Of a stretch of 64,000 nt of DNA, positions 35,852 to 44,472 are shown piece by piece. Both the position numbers and the translations under genes were made by a program. Numbering within the stretch: the first letter of the stretch is position 1; each line of letters opens with the position of its first letter. The notes under the pieces are model-generated. The model made no database searches and was not told the DNA's origin. It was given only the letters and a program-made list of their open reading frames with translations. The DNA is from Methanomassiliicoccales archaeon (lineage in GTDB: Archaea > Thermoplasmatota > Thermoplasmata > Methanomassiliicoccales > UBA472): positions 1,680,316-1,744,315 of the forward strand of contig CP058896.1 of NCBI GenBank assembly GCA_013415865.1, in the 5' to 3' direction.

Positions 35852-36988
35852 TTGGCCGGGGAGATGAACGGAGGGCAAGATGCCGGTGAAAGAACGACCA
35901 GCACTAACGGTGCGGCCGGGAATGAGCTCGAACTATATCAGGCTGGGAAACGAGTCATCTGTGTCTCCCTGCCCCATCTCAGCGCCAAGCCCATAAAGGC
36001 CATGGGCACGGACCCTGAGGAGTTCCTAGGACAGGTGCAGAAGGCCACACTGTCCTGGGTAGACTATGCGGCCTTGGACCTTGAAAGAGATGGAACAAAG
36101 CTGGCAGTTCTCTACGGTTTCAGCGAGACCCTCGTGCCGAACCTTTTAAAGGGATATTATGCCAGCTTCGAGGACAGAGAGGTAGAGCTAGGCATCATGG
36201 TACCTGCAGTGAGGGTCAAAGGTGCAGACCTGAAGGTATATCCGTTGCTGGTCCTGGTCAAGAAGAATTTGATACTGACGGTGCATAGCACTGAGGTGGT
36301 CCGTCTTGTCCAGTTCTCGAGGTACGCCGACACCTATCTGAAAAAATTGCCTGACATCATGCCTCAGGAGGATAAGCTGACGATGATGCTCGTCCGAATA
36401 TTGGACGAGAACAACACAAGGAACTTCGAGCAGCTCAGAGAGATCGAGGAACTTGCGGACAGCATGTCAGGGACGCTCATCGACCCATCCGCGCAGAGGA
36501 CAGCGGTCGGAAAGCAGATCTATGAGATGAAACACTCCCTGATAACATATCTGAACACGCTCTGGAGGACGCTGGACGTGGTCAACTCGCTACGTTACGG
36601 TGATGCTGATGTGATCACAGACAATCAGAAGGTATTGGCCAAAGTGGGCATGCTCGCAGATGAGCTGAACAGACAGATAGAGCTCAGCGAGCACATGTCA
36701 GAGGTATTGGCCTCAGGTCTTGAGGTTCTGCAATCCTTATATAACAATCAGCTCCAGATCTTGAACAACAGGATGTCGCTCACCATGACCTGGCTCACGA
36801 TCCTCGGCACGGCCGTCCTGGTACCAAACACCCTTGCGACGATATTTGGGTTCGTGTTCGGGATCGAGACCAACCTTATCATTTGGACCATGGCGGTCAT
36901 AACAATGTCCACGGTGGTCTCCACCGCGTTGGCGTGGTGGTGGGTGAAGAGAAGAGTGAAGCTACCGAAGCGTCCAGATGAGCTTTGA
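35852..36988 (+). CDS. CorA-superfamily cation channel lacking the GMN motif (first of tandem pair)
   Basis: The 378-residue protein has the CorA plan: soluble alpha/beta and long-helix N-terminal part, then two C-terminal helices (about 312-336 and 343-366). In CorA the first helix ends in YGMN, the ion selectivity loop; here the same place reads IFGFVFG, without M-N. It may transport another divalent ion, export, or have lost gating. Start is TTG at 35852, with AGGTGG 8 bases upstream; ATG at 35864 is the alternative. A paralogue follows 15 bases later. The N-terminus is Gly/Ala/Thr-rich and probably disordered. Confidence 0.82.
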   Translation: MAGEMNGGQDAGERTTSTNGAAGNELELYQAGKRVICVSLPHLSAKPIKAMGTDPEEFLGQVQKATLSWVDYAALDLERDGTKLAVLYGFSETLVPNLLKGYYASFEDREVELGIMVPAVRVKGADLKVYPLLVLVKKNLILTVHSTEVVRLVQFSRYADTYLKKLPDIMPQEDKLTMMLVRILDENNTRNFEQLREIEELADSMSGTLIDPSAQRTAVGKQIYEMKHSLITYLNTLWRTLDVVNSLRYGDADVITDNQKVLAKVGMLADELNRQIELSEHMSEVLASGLEVLQSLYNNQLQILNNRMSLTMTWLTILGTAVLVPNTLATIFGFVFGIETNLIIWTMAVITMSTVVSTALAWWWVKRRVKLPKRPDEL

Positions 36989-37003
36989 GGTCAGGGGGTT
37001 ACA

Positions 37004-38131
37004 ATGGCTAACGGTCCTGAGTTCAATAACGACTTCCAAAACACCGGTGAGAGCTCAGAGGACCGCCCCAAGTTCGTATGCGTGACCATCCCCCCTCCTC
37101 CCTTTAAGGTGGCGAGTGTAACATCCAGGGACCCTGAGGACCTGAGAGGAATAGCTACTGAGGGCGTCCTAACGTGGATCGATTATATTGCGGACGATAT
37201 TGTGAAGGAGACAATGGTCGTCGCCAAGAAGTTCGGGTTCTCTGAGAAGATCGTTGACCAACTGGTCAAAGGCTCTTACGAGGCATATGAGGATCATGAG
37301 AACGAGCTTGGGATGGTCATGCCCGCCATACAGGTCAAGGGGGTCAGGGTGGAGGTCCACCCCATAATCATCCTCGTAAGCAGGAACCTCATCATCACAG
37401 TGCATGACCGTAACATCCGGAGGCTCGAATATTTTGCCAGATATGGCAGTTCATGGATGTCAAGACTTCCGTCGATGATGCCGACCATAGATAAACTGAC
37501 CTTGTTGCTCACAAGGTTGATAGGAGTGAACAACGAGAGGAACTTTGAGCAGTTAAGGGAGATCGAGGACAAGGCAGACGACATCAGCGAGGCTCTCCTT
37601 GATCCTACAATACACATAATGGAGACCGGTCGATATATCTATGATGTCAAGCATGGGCTCATCCAGTACCTGAATGCGCTATGGAGGAGCTTGGACCTTT
37701 TGAACAAGCTGAGGTACGGGGACGCCGAGCTCATCACGGACAATCCAAAGATCCTCAATAAGCTCTCAGAGCAGGCTTCTCAGCTCACCAAGCATATCAG
37801 CCTGACCGAACATACTTCTCAGGTGCTGATATCCGGTACGACGGTCCTTCAGACGCTTCACAACAACCAGCTGTTGATCATCAATAACAGGATGTTGATG
37901 GTGATGACGTGGATGACCATAATAGGCACGGCAGTGCTTGTTCCGAACACGATCGCCACGATATTCGGCTTCCTTTTCGCCGTTCCGAACGAGCATCTGG
38001 TCTGGTCATCGGCCGTGATAATCATTACCACTGTCGTCTGTACCCTCTATGCCTATCACTGGCTAAGGTCAGGAATGGAGCTGGTCGAGATCCCGGAACG
38101 ATCTAAAGGTGCTTTGGTCAGGAAAGGATGA
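37004..38131 (+). CDS. CorA-superfamily cation channel lacking the GMN motif (second of tandem pair)
   Basis: This 375-residue paralogue of the preceding gene shares blocks such as NERNFEQLREIED, LRYGDAELITDN and MTWMTIIGTAVLVPNTIATIFGF. Its pore loop reads IFGFLFAVPNEHLVW, again without GMN. The two proteins may form a mixed pentamer, or each its own. The spacing of 15 bases indicates one operon. The 3' end overlaps the longest possible frame of the ferritin gene but not its likely start. Confidence 0.82.
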   Translation: MANGPEFNNDFQNTGESSEDRPKFVCVTIPPPPFKVASVTSRDPEDLRGIATEGVLTWIDYIADDIVKETMVVAKKFGFSEKIVDQLVKGSYEAYEDHENELGMVMPAIQVKGVRVEVHPIIILVSRNLIITVHDRNIRRLEYFARYGSSWMSRLPSMMPTIDKLTLLLTRLIGVNNERNFEQLREIEDKADDISEALLDPTIHIMETGRYIYDVKHGLIQYLNALWRSLDLLNKLRYGDAELITDNPKILNKLSEQASQLTKHISLTEHTSQVLISGTTVLQTLHNNQLLIINNRMLMVMTWMTIIGTAVLVPNTIATIFGFLFAVPNEHLVWSSAVIIITTVVCTLYAYHWLRSGMELVEIPERSKGALVRKG

Positions 38132-38147
38132 GAGGATCCTACGAAGG

Positions 38148-38155
38148 TTTATAAT
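38148..38155 (+). promoter_or_regulatory. TATA box of the ferritin gene (leaderless)
   Basis: TTTATAAT at 38148-38155 predicts initiation at about 38177; the ferritin ATG is at 38178. Confidence 0.5.
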
Positions 38156-38177
38156 CGACGTGACCCAATTGAAATCA

Positions 38178-38645
38178 ATGACCGTCGTCGACGGTCTAGG
38201 AGGGGCAGAAGTGGCATCTGAGAAGCTGAAGGAGCTATTGAACAAGGCGATCGCCAGTGAGATACAGGTCTCCATCCAATATATGTGGCAGCACGTCCAA
38301 TGGGCGGGGGTCGACCACTATGCGGTCGCCGATGAGTTCAAGAACATAGCCATCCAGGAGATGAAGCACGCTGAAAAGATCGCTGAGAGGTTATGGTATT
38401 TTGACGGGGTCCCGACGACAAAGCCTTCGACAATAACCGTCGGAGGAGGACTGGAAGAGATGATAGATCTCGATATCAAGGCCGAATCAGAGGCGATCGA
38501 GCTCTATAAGAAGATCCAAAAAGTGGCCGATGAAGAGAACGATCCCACCACGAGGTTCATCTTTGAGGGGATATTGGAGGAGGAAGAGGAGCATCACGAT
38601 TTCTTCACATCGGTCAAAGCAGGTTGGCCTAAGAAAAAGAGATGA
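38178..38645 (+). CDS. ferritin-like (bacterioferritin/Dps superfamily) protein
   Basis: From the ATG at 38178 it has 155 residues in a four-helix bundle. Diiron ligands appear as ASEIQVSIQYMWQHV, EMKHAEKIAERL, ESEAIELYKKI and EEEEEHHDFF, giving the ExxH pattern twice. This fits bacterioferritin-type iron storage or oxidation. The longer frame from 38109 lies inside the CorA-like gene and upstream of the TATA box. Nine T residues follow the stop. A second ferritin-fold protein is next. Confidence 0.85.
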   Translation: MTVVDGLGGAEVASEKLKELLNKAIASEIQVSIQYMWQHVQWAGVDHYAVADEFKNIAIQEMKHAEKIAERLWYFDGVPTTKPSTITVGGGLEEMIDLDIKAESEAIELYKKIQKVADEENDPTTRFIFEGILEEEEEHHDFFTSVKAGWPKKKR

Positions 38646-38676
38646 TCTCTAAACGAGTCTAGGTCGCAGCCCCCTC

Positions 38677-38685
38677 TTTTTTTTT
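38677..38685 (+). terminator. oligo-T terminator after the ferritin gene
   Basis: Nine consecutive T residues lie 32 bases after the ferritin stop, just before the TATA box of the next gene. It separates the two ferritin-like units. Confidence 0.5.
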
Positions 38686-38690
38686 CGAAT

Positions 38691-38700
38691 GATATATATT
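38691..38700 (+). promoter_or_regulatory. TATA box of the second ferritin-like gene
   Basis: GATATATATT at 38691-38700 directly follows an in-frame ATG (38689) and predicts initiation near 38721. The true start codon must be downstream, probably TTG at 38731. Confidence 0.45.
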
Positions 38701-38730
38701 GGAATTCAGACAGTCCTCTTTCTGATAAAC

Positions 38731-39210
38731 TTGGTACAATTCCGCTCAAAGGCCGAACTGGCAGGGATACTTAGAAAGGCATTGGAGATCGAGAAGGGGT
38801 TTGAGAATCTTGCGCAATGGGAGGCATATGTCCAAGCAAAGAACGAAGGCTTTAGGAACATGATCTTCACGATGATATCGGAATCTGAGCACCATGCCAC
38901 GTTGGTAGAAGAGATGTTAAAAAGGATAGGTTCAGGAAGGACGGACCAGTACGAGCTAAGAAAGCAGGTCTTCGATTTTACCTCCAGGGAGGAGAAGGAG
39001 ATAATCGGAGAATTGGCGAGGACCGAGAAGCTAGCATTGGACACATATATCAACATCAAGCAAGGACTGCTCCTCTCTGATGTTTCGTCCTGGATCCCAG
39101 AGTCTGACAGAAGATTCTTGATCGAAACGTTGGACATTCTGATCGAAGAAGAGATGAAGCACGTGGAGATGACCTCGAAGAACATAGGGAAGGTCGAACG
39201 GATCCGTTGA
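38731..39210 (+). CDS. ferritin-like four-helix protein
   Basis: The sequence has the pattern of a ferritin-like bundle: KALEIEKGFENLAQWEAYV, FTMISESEHHATLVEEML, EEKEIIGELARTEKLALDTYINI and EEEMKHVEMTSKNI. ExxH occurs in helix two and helix four. This resembles the rubrerythrin/ferritin superfamily without a rubredoxin domain. I place the start at TTG 38731 because the TATA box lies on the ATG at 38689; the residues from that ATG are hydrophobic and would be odd for this fold. About 159 residues. Confidence 0.65.
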   Translation: MVQFRSKAELAGILRKALEIEKGFENLAQWEAYVQAKNEGFRNMIFTMISESEHHATLVEEMLKRIGSGRTDQYELRKQVFDFTSREEKEIIGELARTEKLALDTYINIKQGLLLSDVSSWIPESDRRFLIETLDILIEEEMKHVEMTSKNIGKVERIR

Positions 39211-39288
39211 TTTTTATATGAAGAATGGGCGAGGTCTCAAAAATCATAAGAACCAGTATTACCTCCCCCTCATCTCGTCATATTCACG

Positions 39289-39298
39289 GGAGGAGGGG
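39289..39298 (+). promoter_or_regulatory. Shine-Dalgarno sequence before the CTG start
   Basis: GGAGGAGGGG is complementary to the 3' end of archaeal 16S rRNA. From the second GGAGG there are seven bases to the CTG at 39304. No ATG, GTG or TTG stands in frame in the normal window. Confidence 0.55.
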
Positions 39299-39303
39299 TC
39301 GTT

Positions 39304-40020
39304 CTGGTCGCGATCAAGGTTGAAGATCTTCGTAAAAGCTACGGTCATTTTCAGGCGGTCAAGGGGATATCTTTCGACGTAAAGGAGGGCGAGGTCTTTG
39401 GGCTCATCGGACCAAACGGGGCCGGCAAGACCACCACCCTGAGGATACTGGCGACCTTGCTTGAGATAACTGGTGGCAGGGTGGAGGTCTTTGGCCTCGA
39501 CCTGAAAAAGAACGCCCCAGAGGTCCGAAAGATAATCAGCTATCTTCCAGAGGATGCCGGTGCCTACAAGAACATGACGGGGAGGCAGTATCTCGAGTTC
39601 ATATCGGGCTTCTTCTCCCCTGAGAAAGACCCAGAGGTGATGCTCAAAAAAGGTCTGGAGATCGTCGGTCTGAAGGAACGTATAGACGATAAGGTGGAAA
39701 CATATAGCAAAGGGATGGCCCGAAGGTTGTTGGTGGGCAGGGCTTTGATGGTAGAACCGAAACTGGCCATCCTGGATGAGCTGACATCAGGTCTTGATGT
39801 CGTGAACGCACAGGAGATACGCAGGATAGTGCGGGAGAAGACAAAGGAAGGGACGACCGTCCTGCTCTCATCTCACAACATGTTAGAGGTCGAGCTCATG
39901 TGCGATAGGATCGCGCTAATCAATGACGGCCGCATAGTTGAGACTGGGGCACCAAAGGAGCTCAAGGAGAAATATTCCGCTAATAACATCGAAGAGGTTT
40001 TCGTAGAGGTGGTCAGATGA
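39304..40020 (+). CDS. ABC transporter ATP-binding protein with probable CTG start
   Basis: The 238-residue ATPase has Walker A GPNGAGKTTTL near 40, signature YSKGMARRL near 133, Walker B LAILDELTSGLD near 153 and the switch histidine SSHNM near 185. The signature has K in place of the usual second G. No ATG, GTG or TTG exists in frame between the TAA at 39247 and the end of Walker A. The natural N-terminus VAIKVEDLRKSYG follows directly on a CTG at 39304, which has GGAGG (39292-39296) seven bases upstream. A TATA box TTTTTATAT lies near 39211-39219. It pairs with the permease that overlaps its stop by four bases, probably as a drug or lipid exporter. Confidence 0.85.
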   Translation: MVAIKVEDLRKSYGHFQAVKGISFDVKEGEVFGLIGPNGAGKTTTLRILATLLEITGGRVEVFGLDLKKNAPEVRKIISYLPEDAGAYKNMTGRQYLEFISGFFSPEKDPEVMLKKGLEIVGLKERIDDKVETYSKGMARRLLVGRALMVEPKLAILDELTSGLDVVNAQEIRRIVREKTKEGTTVLLSSHNMLEVELMCDRIALINDGRIVETGAPKELKEKYSANNIEEVFVEVVR

Positions 40021-41315
40021 GCGGTCTGGGGCGTATCATGGGCAAGGAGATAAGGGAGCTGCTCACCCCCGCCACCTTGGTGCCGATAATCATCATGGCC
40101 ATCATATTCGGCTCGCTCGGTAATGCGTTCAGCAGCGTAGCGGAGGAGGCTGACGAGAAACCCGAGTTCGGTCTCGTGGTCGAGGACAATGGCGATATGG
40201 GCATGGTGGCAAAATATTCTCTTGTCACCCACGGGGTCATTCTTTATAATGGGACGGACCTGAACGACGGCATCAATAAGCTTAAGGACGGAGGTTCAGG
40301 AGGGGCGATGCTCTATGTCCCTGGTAATTTCACAGAGAACATCGAGAACGGGACCCCGGGATGGGTCGGCATATATTATCTCAAGACAGGCACGGGCATC
40401 TCCGAGATGATCAGGTCTGGCCTCGTCCAGAGCGCCGTGATGATGATGGAGGATGACATCAGTGCCTATATGATCATGACGAACAGGACACAGAACGCAT
40501 CACTGGTCCTGTCCCCCGTCAACGTCTTCAGCACGACCTATCTGAATGATAATGCCATGGTGGGGGTGACCCCTGAGGAGATAGACTCCGTATTTCAGTC
40601 ATCTGGATTTGTTGTGCCATTGATCGTGATGTTGGTCATCATTATGGCCGGAAGCATGGTCATAAGCTCCATGGGCAATGAGAAGGAGAACAAGACACTG
40701 GAGACCCTTCTCACCCTTCCAGTTAAGAGGACATGGATAGTCTTTGGGAAATTGGCAGGTGCGACCGTCGTCGGTCTTATAGTCTCGTTTATCTACATGC
40801 TGGGGCTTGGATATTATTACAGCTCTTTGATGGTCTCCGCCCCCATAGACCTTGAAACTTATGGTCTTACATTGGGGATCTTGGATTATATACTGATCGG
40901 CATATCGTTGTTCCTCGCATTGTTATGCGGGCTTGCGTTATGCATGATATTGGGCATCTTCACCAAGAACTACAAGGCCGCGCAGACCATGACTCTCCCG
41001 GTCACAATGCTTGCCCTCATACCGATGATGATAAGCTTTTTCAGTGACTTCGAAGGATTGCCGTCCTGGCTCCAGGCCATTGTATTCGCGATCCCGTTCT
41101 CACATCCCATGTTCGCGGTCAACAATCTGTTGCTGGACAATTATCTGGTTGTCCTGGCAGGGATAGTCTATATGGCCTTCTTCGCCATGGTCACGATGGC
41201 CTTGGCAGTCTCCTTGTTCAAGAAGGACATATTGCTAACTGGGCGTGTCAGGAGCGCTGAGGGACCGCTGAGAAAAGGAGTCTTATTTAAGGCGCTGCTG
41301 ACAAAAAGGAGATAA
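40017..41315 (+). CDS. ABC-2 type transporter permease
   Basis: The 432-residue membrane protein has one N-terminal helix (about 20-37), a large outside region with several N-x-S/T sites (about 45-190), and five or six C-terminal helices (VVPLIVMLVIIMAG..., LAGATVVGLIVSFIYMLGLGYY..., ILIGISLFLALLCGLALCMI..., TLPVTMLALIPMMISFF..., VVLAGIVYMAFFAMVTMALAV). EKENKTLETLLTLPVKRTWI is the coupling segment of ABC-2/NatB-like permeases. It overlaps the ATPase gene by four bases and ends convergent with the DEAD-box helicase. Confidence 0.88.
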   Translation: MSGLGRIMGKEIRELLTPATLVPIIIMAIIFGSLGNAFSSVAEEADEKPEFGLVVEDNGDMGMVAKYSLVTHGVILYNGTDLNDGINKLKDGGSGGAMLYVPGNFTENIENGTPGWVGIYYLKTGTGISEMIRSGLVQSAVMMMEDDISAYMIMTNRTQNASLVLSPVNVFSTTYLNDNAMVGVTPEEIDSVFQSSGFVVPLIVMLVIIMAGSMVISSMGNEKENKTLETLLTLPVKRTWIVFGKLAGATVVGLIVSFIYMLGLGYYYSSLMVSAPIDLETYGLTLGILDYILIGISLFLALLCGLALCMILGIFTKNYKAAQTMTLPVTMLALIPMMISFFSDFEGLPSWLQAIVFAIPFSHPMFAVNNLLLDNYLVVLAGIVYMAFFAMVTMALAVSLFKKDILLTGRVRSAEGPLRKGVLFKALLTKRR

Positions 41316-41346
41316 AGGTCAGGGGTTTTCTAGGCCACCTTCATTT

Positions 41347-42774
41347 TCAATATTCTCCCTTTTTGACCGGTATAATCTGGACATTCGGTCTTTTATCCTT
41401 TATCTTCATCTTGTTAAGACCATTGATGACCTTGGCCGCGGCCTCTTTCTGGATCTCGAAGGTGGTCTCATCGCTCTCAATTAGAACGCTCCCTATGTCC
41501 ATGTCCTTGATACGTATCTTGTTGGAGAGTATATCATAAAGCTCGACCTTCCTCAGCCCGTCCTTTTCCCCGATATCGATACGCATCTTCACCATTCCGA
41601 ATATGTCGGCGACATCGGTGAAGTCCGTCACCCTTTTTACAAGGTCCTGTTTGCCGGTCTCGGGGACTTCCTCCTGCTCCACATCCACAACACCAAATTC
41701 CTTGATCTTCTTGAGAAGATACATTTCCGCCGCCGTGATGAATGTGATCGCGACGCCTTCCTTCCCTGCCCTTCCTGTCCTTCCTATACGATGCACATAG
41801 ACCTCCGGGTCCTCTGGTATATCATAGTTGATGACATGCGTCACACCCTCGATGTCCAGCCCTCTGGCGGCAACATCGGTGGCTACAAGCACCATAACCT
41901 TTCCAGTGCGGAAATCCCTCAGGACCTTCTCTCTCTTGGCCTGGGTGATGTCCCCGTGCAAAGCAGCGACCGGGTACCCATATGACTGTAATCTCTTGGT
42001 TATGATGTCGACCATCATCTTGGTCTGCGCAAAAACGATCGCTTTGGGCTGATACTTGTCAAGCACTCGGCACAATGCCCATATCTTGTTTTTTCTCTCG
42101 ATGTTAAAATATATCTGCTTGGTCGTAGGTAATACAAGCTCCTGTTCGCTTATATTCACCTTGACATGATCCCGCATATGTTTCGCGGCGATGTCCCTGA
42201 CACCCTCCGGGATGGTAGCGGAGAACAACATGGTCTGTCGCTTTTTTGGGACCTTTGATATGATCAGCTCGATGTCCTCTATGAACCCCATGTCCAACAT
42301 CCGGTCCGCTTCGTCAAGTACCAGGTACTCGATCTCACTCAGGTCCAAGGTCTTTCTTTGAAGGTGGTCTATAATTCTTCCTGGCGTTCCCACTACGATA
42401 TCAACGCCTTTCTTGAGCTGTTGGATCTGTTCATCGATCGACCGACCCCCATAGATGGGGAGGACACGTACATCATCCATGTAATGAGCGAGCTTTTTGA
42501 TCTCCTCAGATACTTGAATGCCAAGCTCCCTGGTCGGGACCAATACAAGTGCATACGGTTTTCTACCTCTCGTTATATTCTGTAGGAGGGGAAGTCCGAA
42601 GGCCGCGGTCTTTCCTGTCCCGGTCTGGGCCTGTGCCATGACATCTTTCCCCTCAAGAAGCAGAGGTATGGTCTGAGATTGAACCGGGGTAGGTTCTTTG
42701 AACCCCATCCTTTCGACAGCCTTCAGCAATAAAGGATCGAGTCCGAGCGAGTCAAAACCACCTGACATTTTCAT
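41347..42774 (-). CDS. DEAD-box RNA helicase
   Basis: The 475-residue helicase has the Q motif region (GFKEPTPVQSQTIP), AQTGTGKTAAF near 53, PTRELGIQ, DEAD near 160, SAT near 190, and HRIGRTGRAGKEG near 345. After the core (to about 385) a C-terminal domain (MVKMRIDIGEKDGLRKVELYDILSNK...) resembles the DbpA-type RNA-binding domain, which targets some bacterial helicases to rRNA. It probably unwinds structured RNA in ribosome assembly or cold growth. It has its own promoter region (42775-42840) and no operon partner. Confidence 0.93.
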   Translation of the reverse strand: MKMSGGFDSLGLDPLLLKAVERMGFKEPTPVQSQTIPLLLEGKDVMAQAQTGTGKTAAFGLPLLQNITRGRKPYALVLVPTRELGIQVSEEIKKLAHYMDDVRVLPIYGGRSIDEQIQQLKKGVDIVVGTPGRIIDHLQRKTLDLSEIEYLVLDEADRMLDMGFIEDIELIISKVPKKRQTMLFSATIPEGVRDIAAKHMRDHVKVNISEQELVLPTTKQIYFNIERKNKIWALCRVLDKYQPKAIVFAQTKMMVDIITKRLQSYGYPVAALHGDITQAKREKVLRDFRTGKVMVLVATDVAARGLDIEGVTHVINYDIPEDPEVYVHRIGRTGRAGKEGVAITFITAAEMYLLKKIKEFGVVDVEQEEVPETGKQDLVKRVTDFTDVADIFGMVKMRIDIGEKDGLRKVELYDILSNKIRIKDMDIGSVLIESDETTFEIQKEAAAKVINGLNKMKIKDKRPNVQIIPVKKGEY

Positions 42775-42904
42775 CCCTTGTCAACTTGTGATATCCCTAA
42801 CCGACTTAAATCTTTATATCCAAGGTCCTGCACCAGTTCTGATCATTGAAGGGTTCAGCAATAGAAGGCCGAAAGATTAGATTATTTGTGAAAAGCGAAG
42901 ATCA

Positions 42905-44338
42905 TCAGTCCAAACGGTCCTCGAACCGTTCTATAATGTCCTCGAGAACAGCGATCCTTGAGTACCTCTTATCATTGGACGGTATGACCGTCCACGGGGC
43001 CCTTTTAGTGCTTGTCGATGAGATCATGTCGTCTACCGCCTGCTTATATGCATCCCATTTGGACCTGTTCCTCCAATCCTCTTCGGTGATCTTCCATCTC
43101 TTGTATGGGTCCTCCTCCCTTTCCTTGAACCTCCTGAGCTGCTCAGACGGGTCTATGTGAAGCCAGAACTTAATTACAATTGTCCCATGAGAGGTCAACA
43201 TTCGTTCCATATCATTGATCTCAAGGTAAGCTCTTTCGACCTGCTCGGCGGTCGCATAACCCTCGACCCTTTCGACCAGGACTCTACCATACCAGCTCCT
43301 GTCGAATATGGTCATCATCCCGTCCTTTGGGAACATTTTATAGAACCTCCAAAGGTAATGATGTGACAGTTCCTCGTCATTGGGCACCGTGACAGGGGCA
43401 ACCCTATATCCTCTCGGGTTCAACGAGGCCGTCAGCCTCAATATGTTGCCCCCTTTGCCAGCAGCGTCCCACCCCTCGAATACGATTATGCTCGGGACCT
43501 TCTTCAGATATAACTTACATTGAAGTTCGGCAAGTTTTTGTTGCATCTTTTCGAGCCGAGCTTTGTATTTTTCTTCCGATATCATTTTACTAAGGTCAAC
43601 TTCATCCAATGCACTGGACTTGACGACCTTTACGGTCTCGTACCTGCGCATAGAGGTCTCATTTTGCTTTTTAGAACGAGCTTTCAGAACATGTTGAAGT
43701 ATCGCTTCGATTATGATAATCGCAGTCTCATCCTCATCTCCATCTTTGATGACCACCCATGGGGCATGTTCATAATTCGTGGTATCCAAGATCTCCTTCC
43801 ATTCCTCCATTGCATTCTTGATATCGTCGATGAACTCTTCTCCAGAGAGGTGAAACTTCCCTTTACAATGGACCTTCTCATCATCATTTCTCTTCCTTTC
43901 CTTGTCAGGAACAAGGAAGAACTTTATGACCAACGTCCCCTCATCATGGTGCTGTCTCTCTAACATCCTTATATCATGCAATCTGTGGTTTAACCTGGTC
44001 TTATCCTTGGATTTGTAATGTTCATATATTGCCCAGAAGTACCAGCTCCGGTCAAAGACAGCTATCCTTCCTTTAGATGGCATCCTTAAAAAATATCTCC
44101 AAATGAACGGTCTTTCCTTCTCATCGGCCAGAGGTCTTAGCATGTCGTGGAAATCAAACCCTCTTGGGTCCAACCATCTGATGAGCTCGTTGATGTCATT
44201 GGCCATCCCCCAATAATCAAGCCCTTCAAATATTATTGCCAGAGGCACTTTTTCTTCTCTCAATTGTCTTTGCATCTGGCCAAGCTCTTGCCTCAAACGG
44301 TCCAATTTTTCTTTATTATTGCTTGCCCCGTTCTTCAA
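42905..44338 (-). CDS. tandem-domain polyphosphate kinase 2 (polyphosphate:AMP phosphotransferase type)
   Basis: The 477-residue protein has two PPK2 domains. The C-terminal one is intact, with Walker A FEGWDAAGKGGN near 290, lid text and FDRSWYGRVLVE. The N-terminal one has FEGLDYWGMAND at the same site, so its lysine is lost, although FDRSWYFW remains. This matches the two-domain class in which only the second half is catalytic; those enzymes phosphorylate AMP to ADP with polyphosphate. A role in energy reserve and AMP recycling fits the CBS and Usp genes elsewhere in the window. It stands alone. Confidence 0.9.
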   Translation of the reverse strand: MKNGASNNKEKLDRLRQELGQMQRQLREEKVPLAIIFEGLDYWGMANDINELIRWLDPRGFDFHDMLRPLADEKERPFIWRYFLRMPSKGRIAVFDRSWYFWAIYEHYKSKDKTRLNHRLHDIRMLERQHHDEGTLVIKFFLVPDKERKRNDDEKVHCKGKFHLSGEEFIDDIKNAMEEWKEILDTTNYEHAPWVVIKDGDEDETAIIIIEAILQHVLKARSKKQNETSMRRYETVKVVKSSALDEVDLSKMISEEKYKARLEKMQQKLAELQCKLYLKKVPSIIVFEGWDAAGKGGNILRLTASLNPRGYRVAPVTVPNDEELSHHYLWRFYKMFPKDGMMTIFDRSWYGRVLVERVEGYATAEQVERAYLEINDMERMLTSHGTIVIKFWLHIDPSEQLRRFKEREEDPYKRWKITEEDWRNRSKWDAYKQAVDDMISSTSTKRAPWTVIPSNDKRYSRIAVLEDIIERFEDRLD

Positions 44339-44472
44339 TAACTCCCATCCAATAATAATATTTACTATCTTTTATATATTATTATCCATGAACATTTTTC
44401 ATTTCTTTAATTTATAGGGAATCTCAATGCCAATGACCGCGGCGGAGATCCAATCTTCAAATCGAAAGGAAT

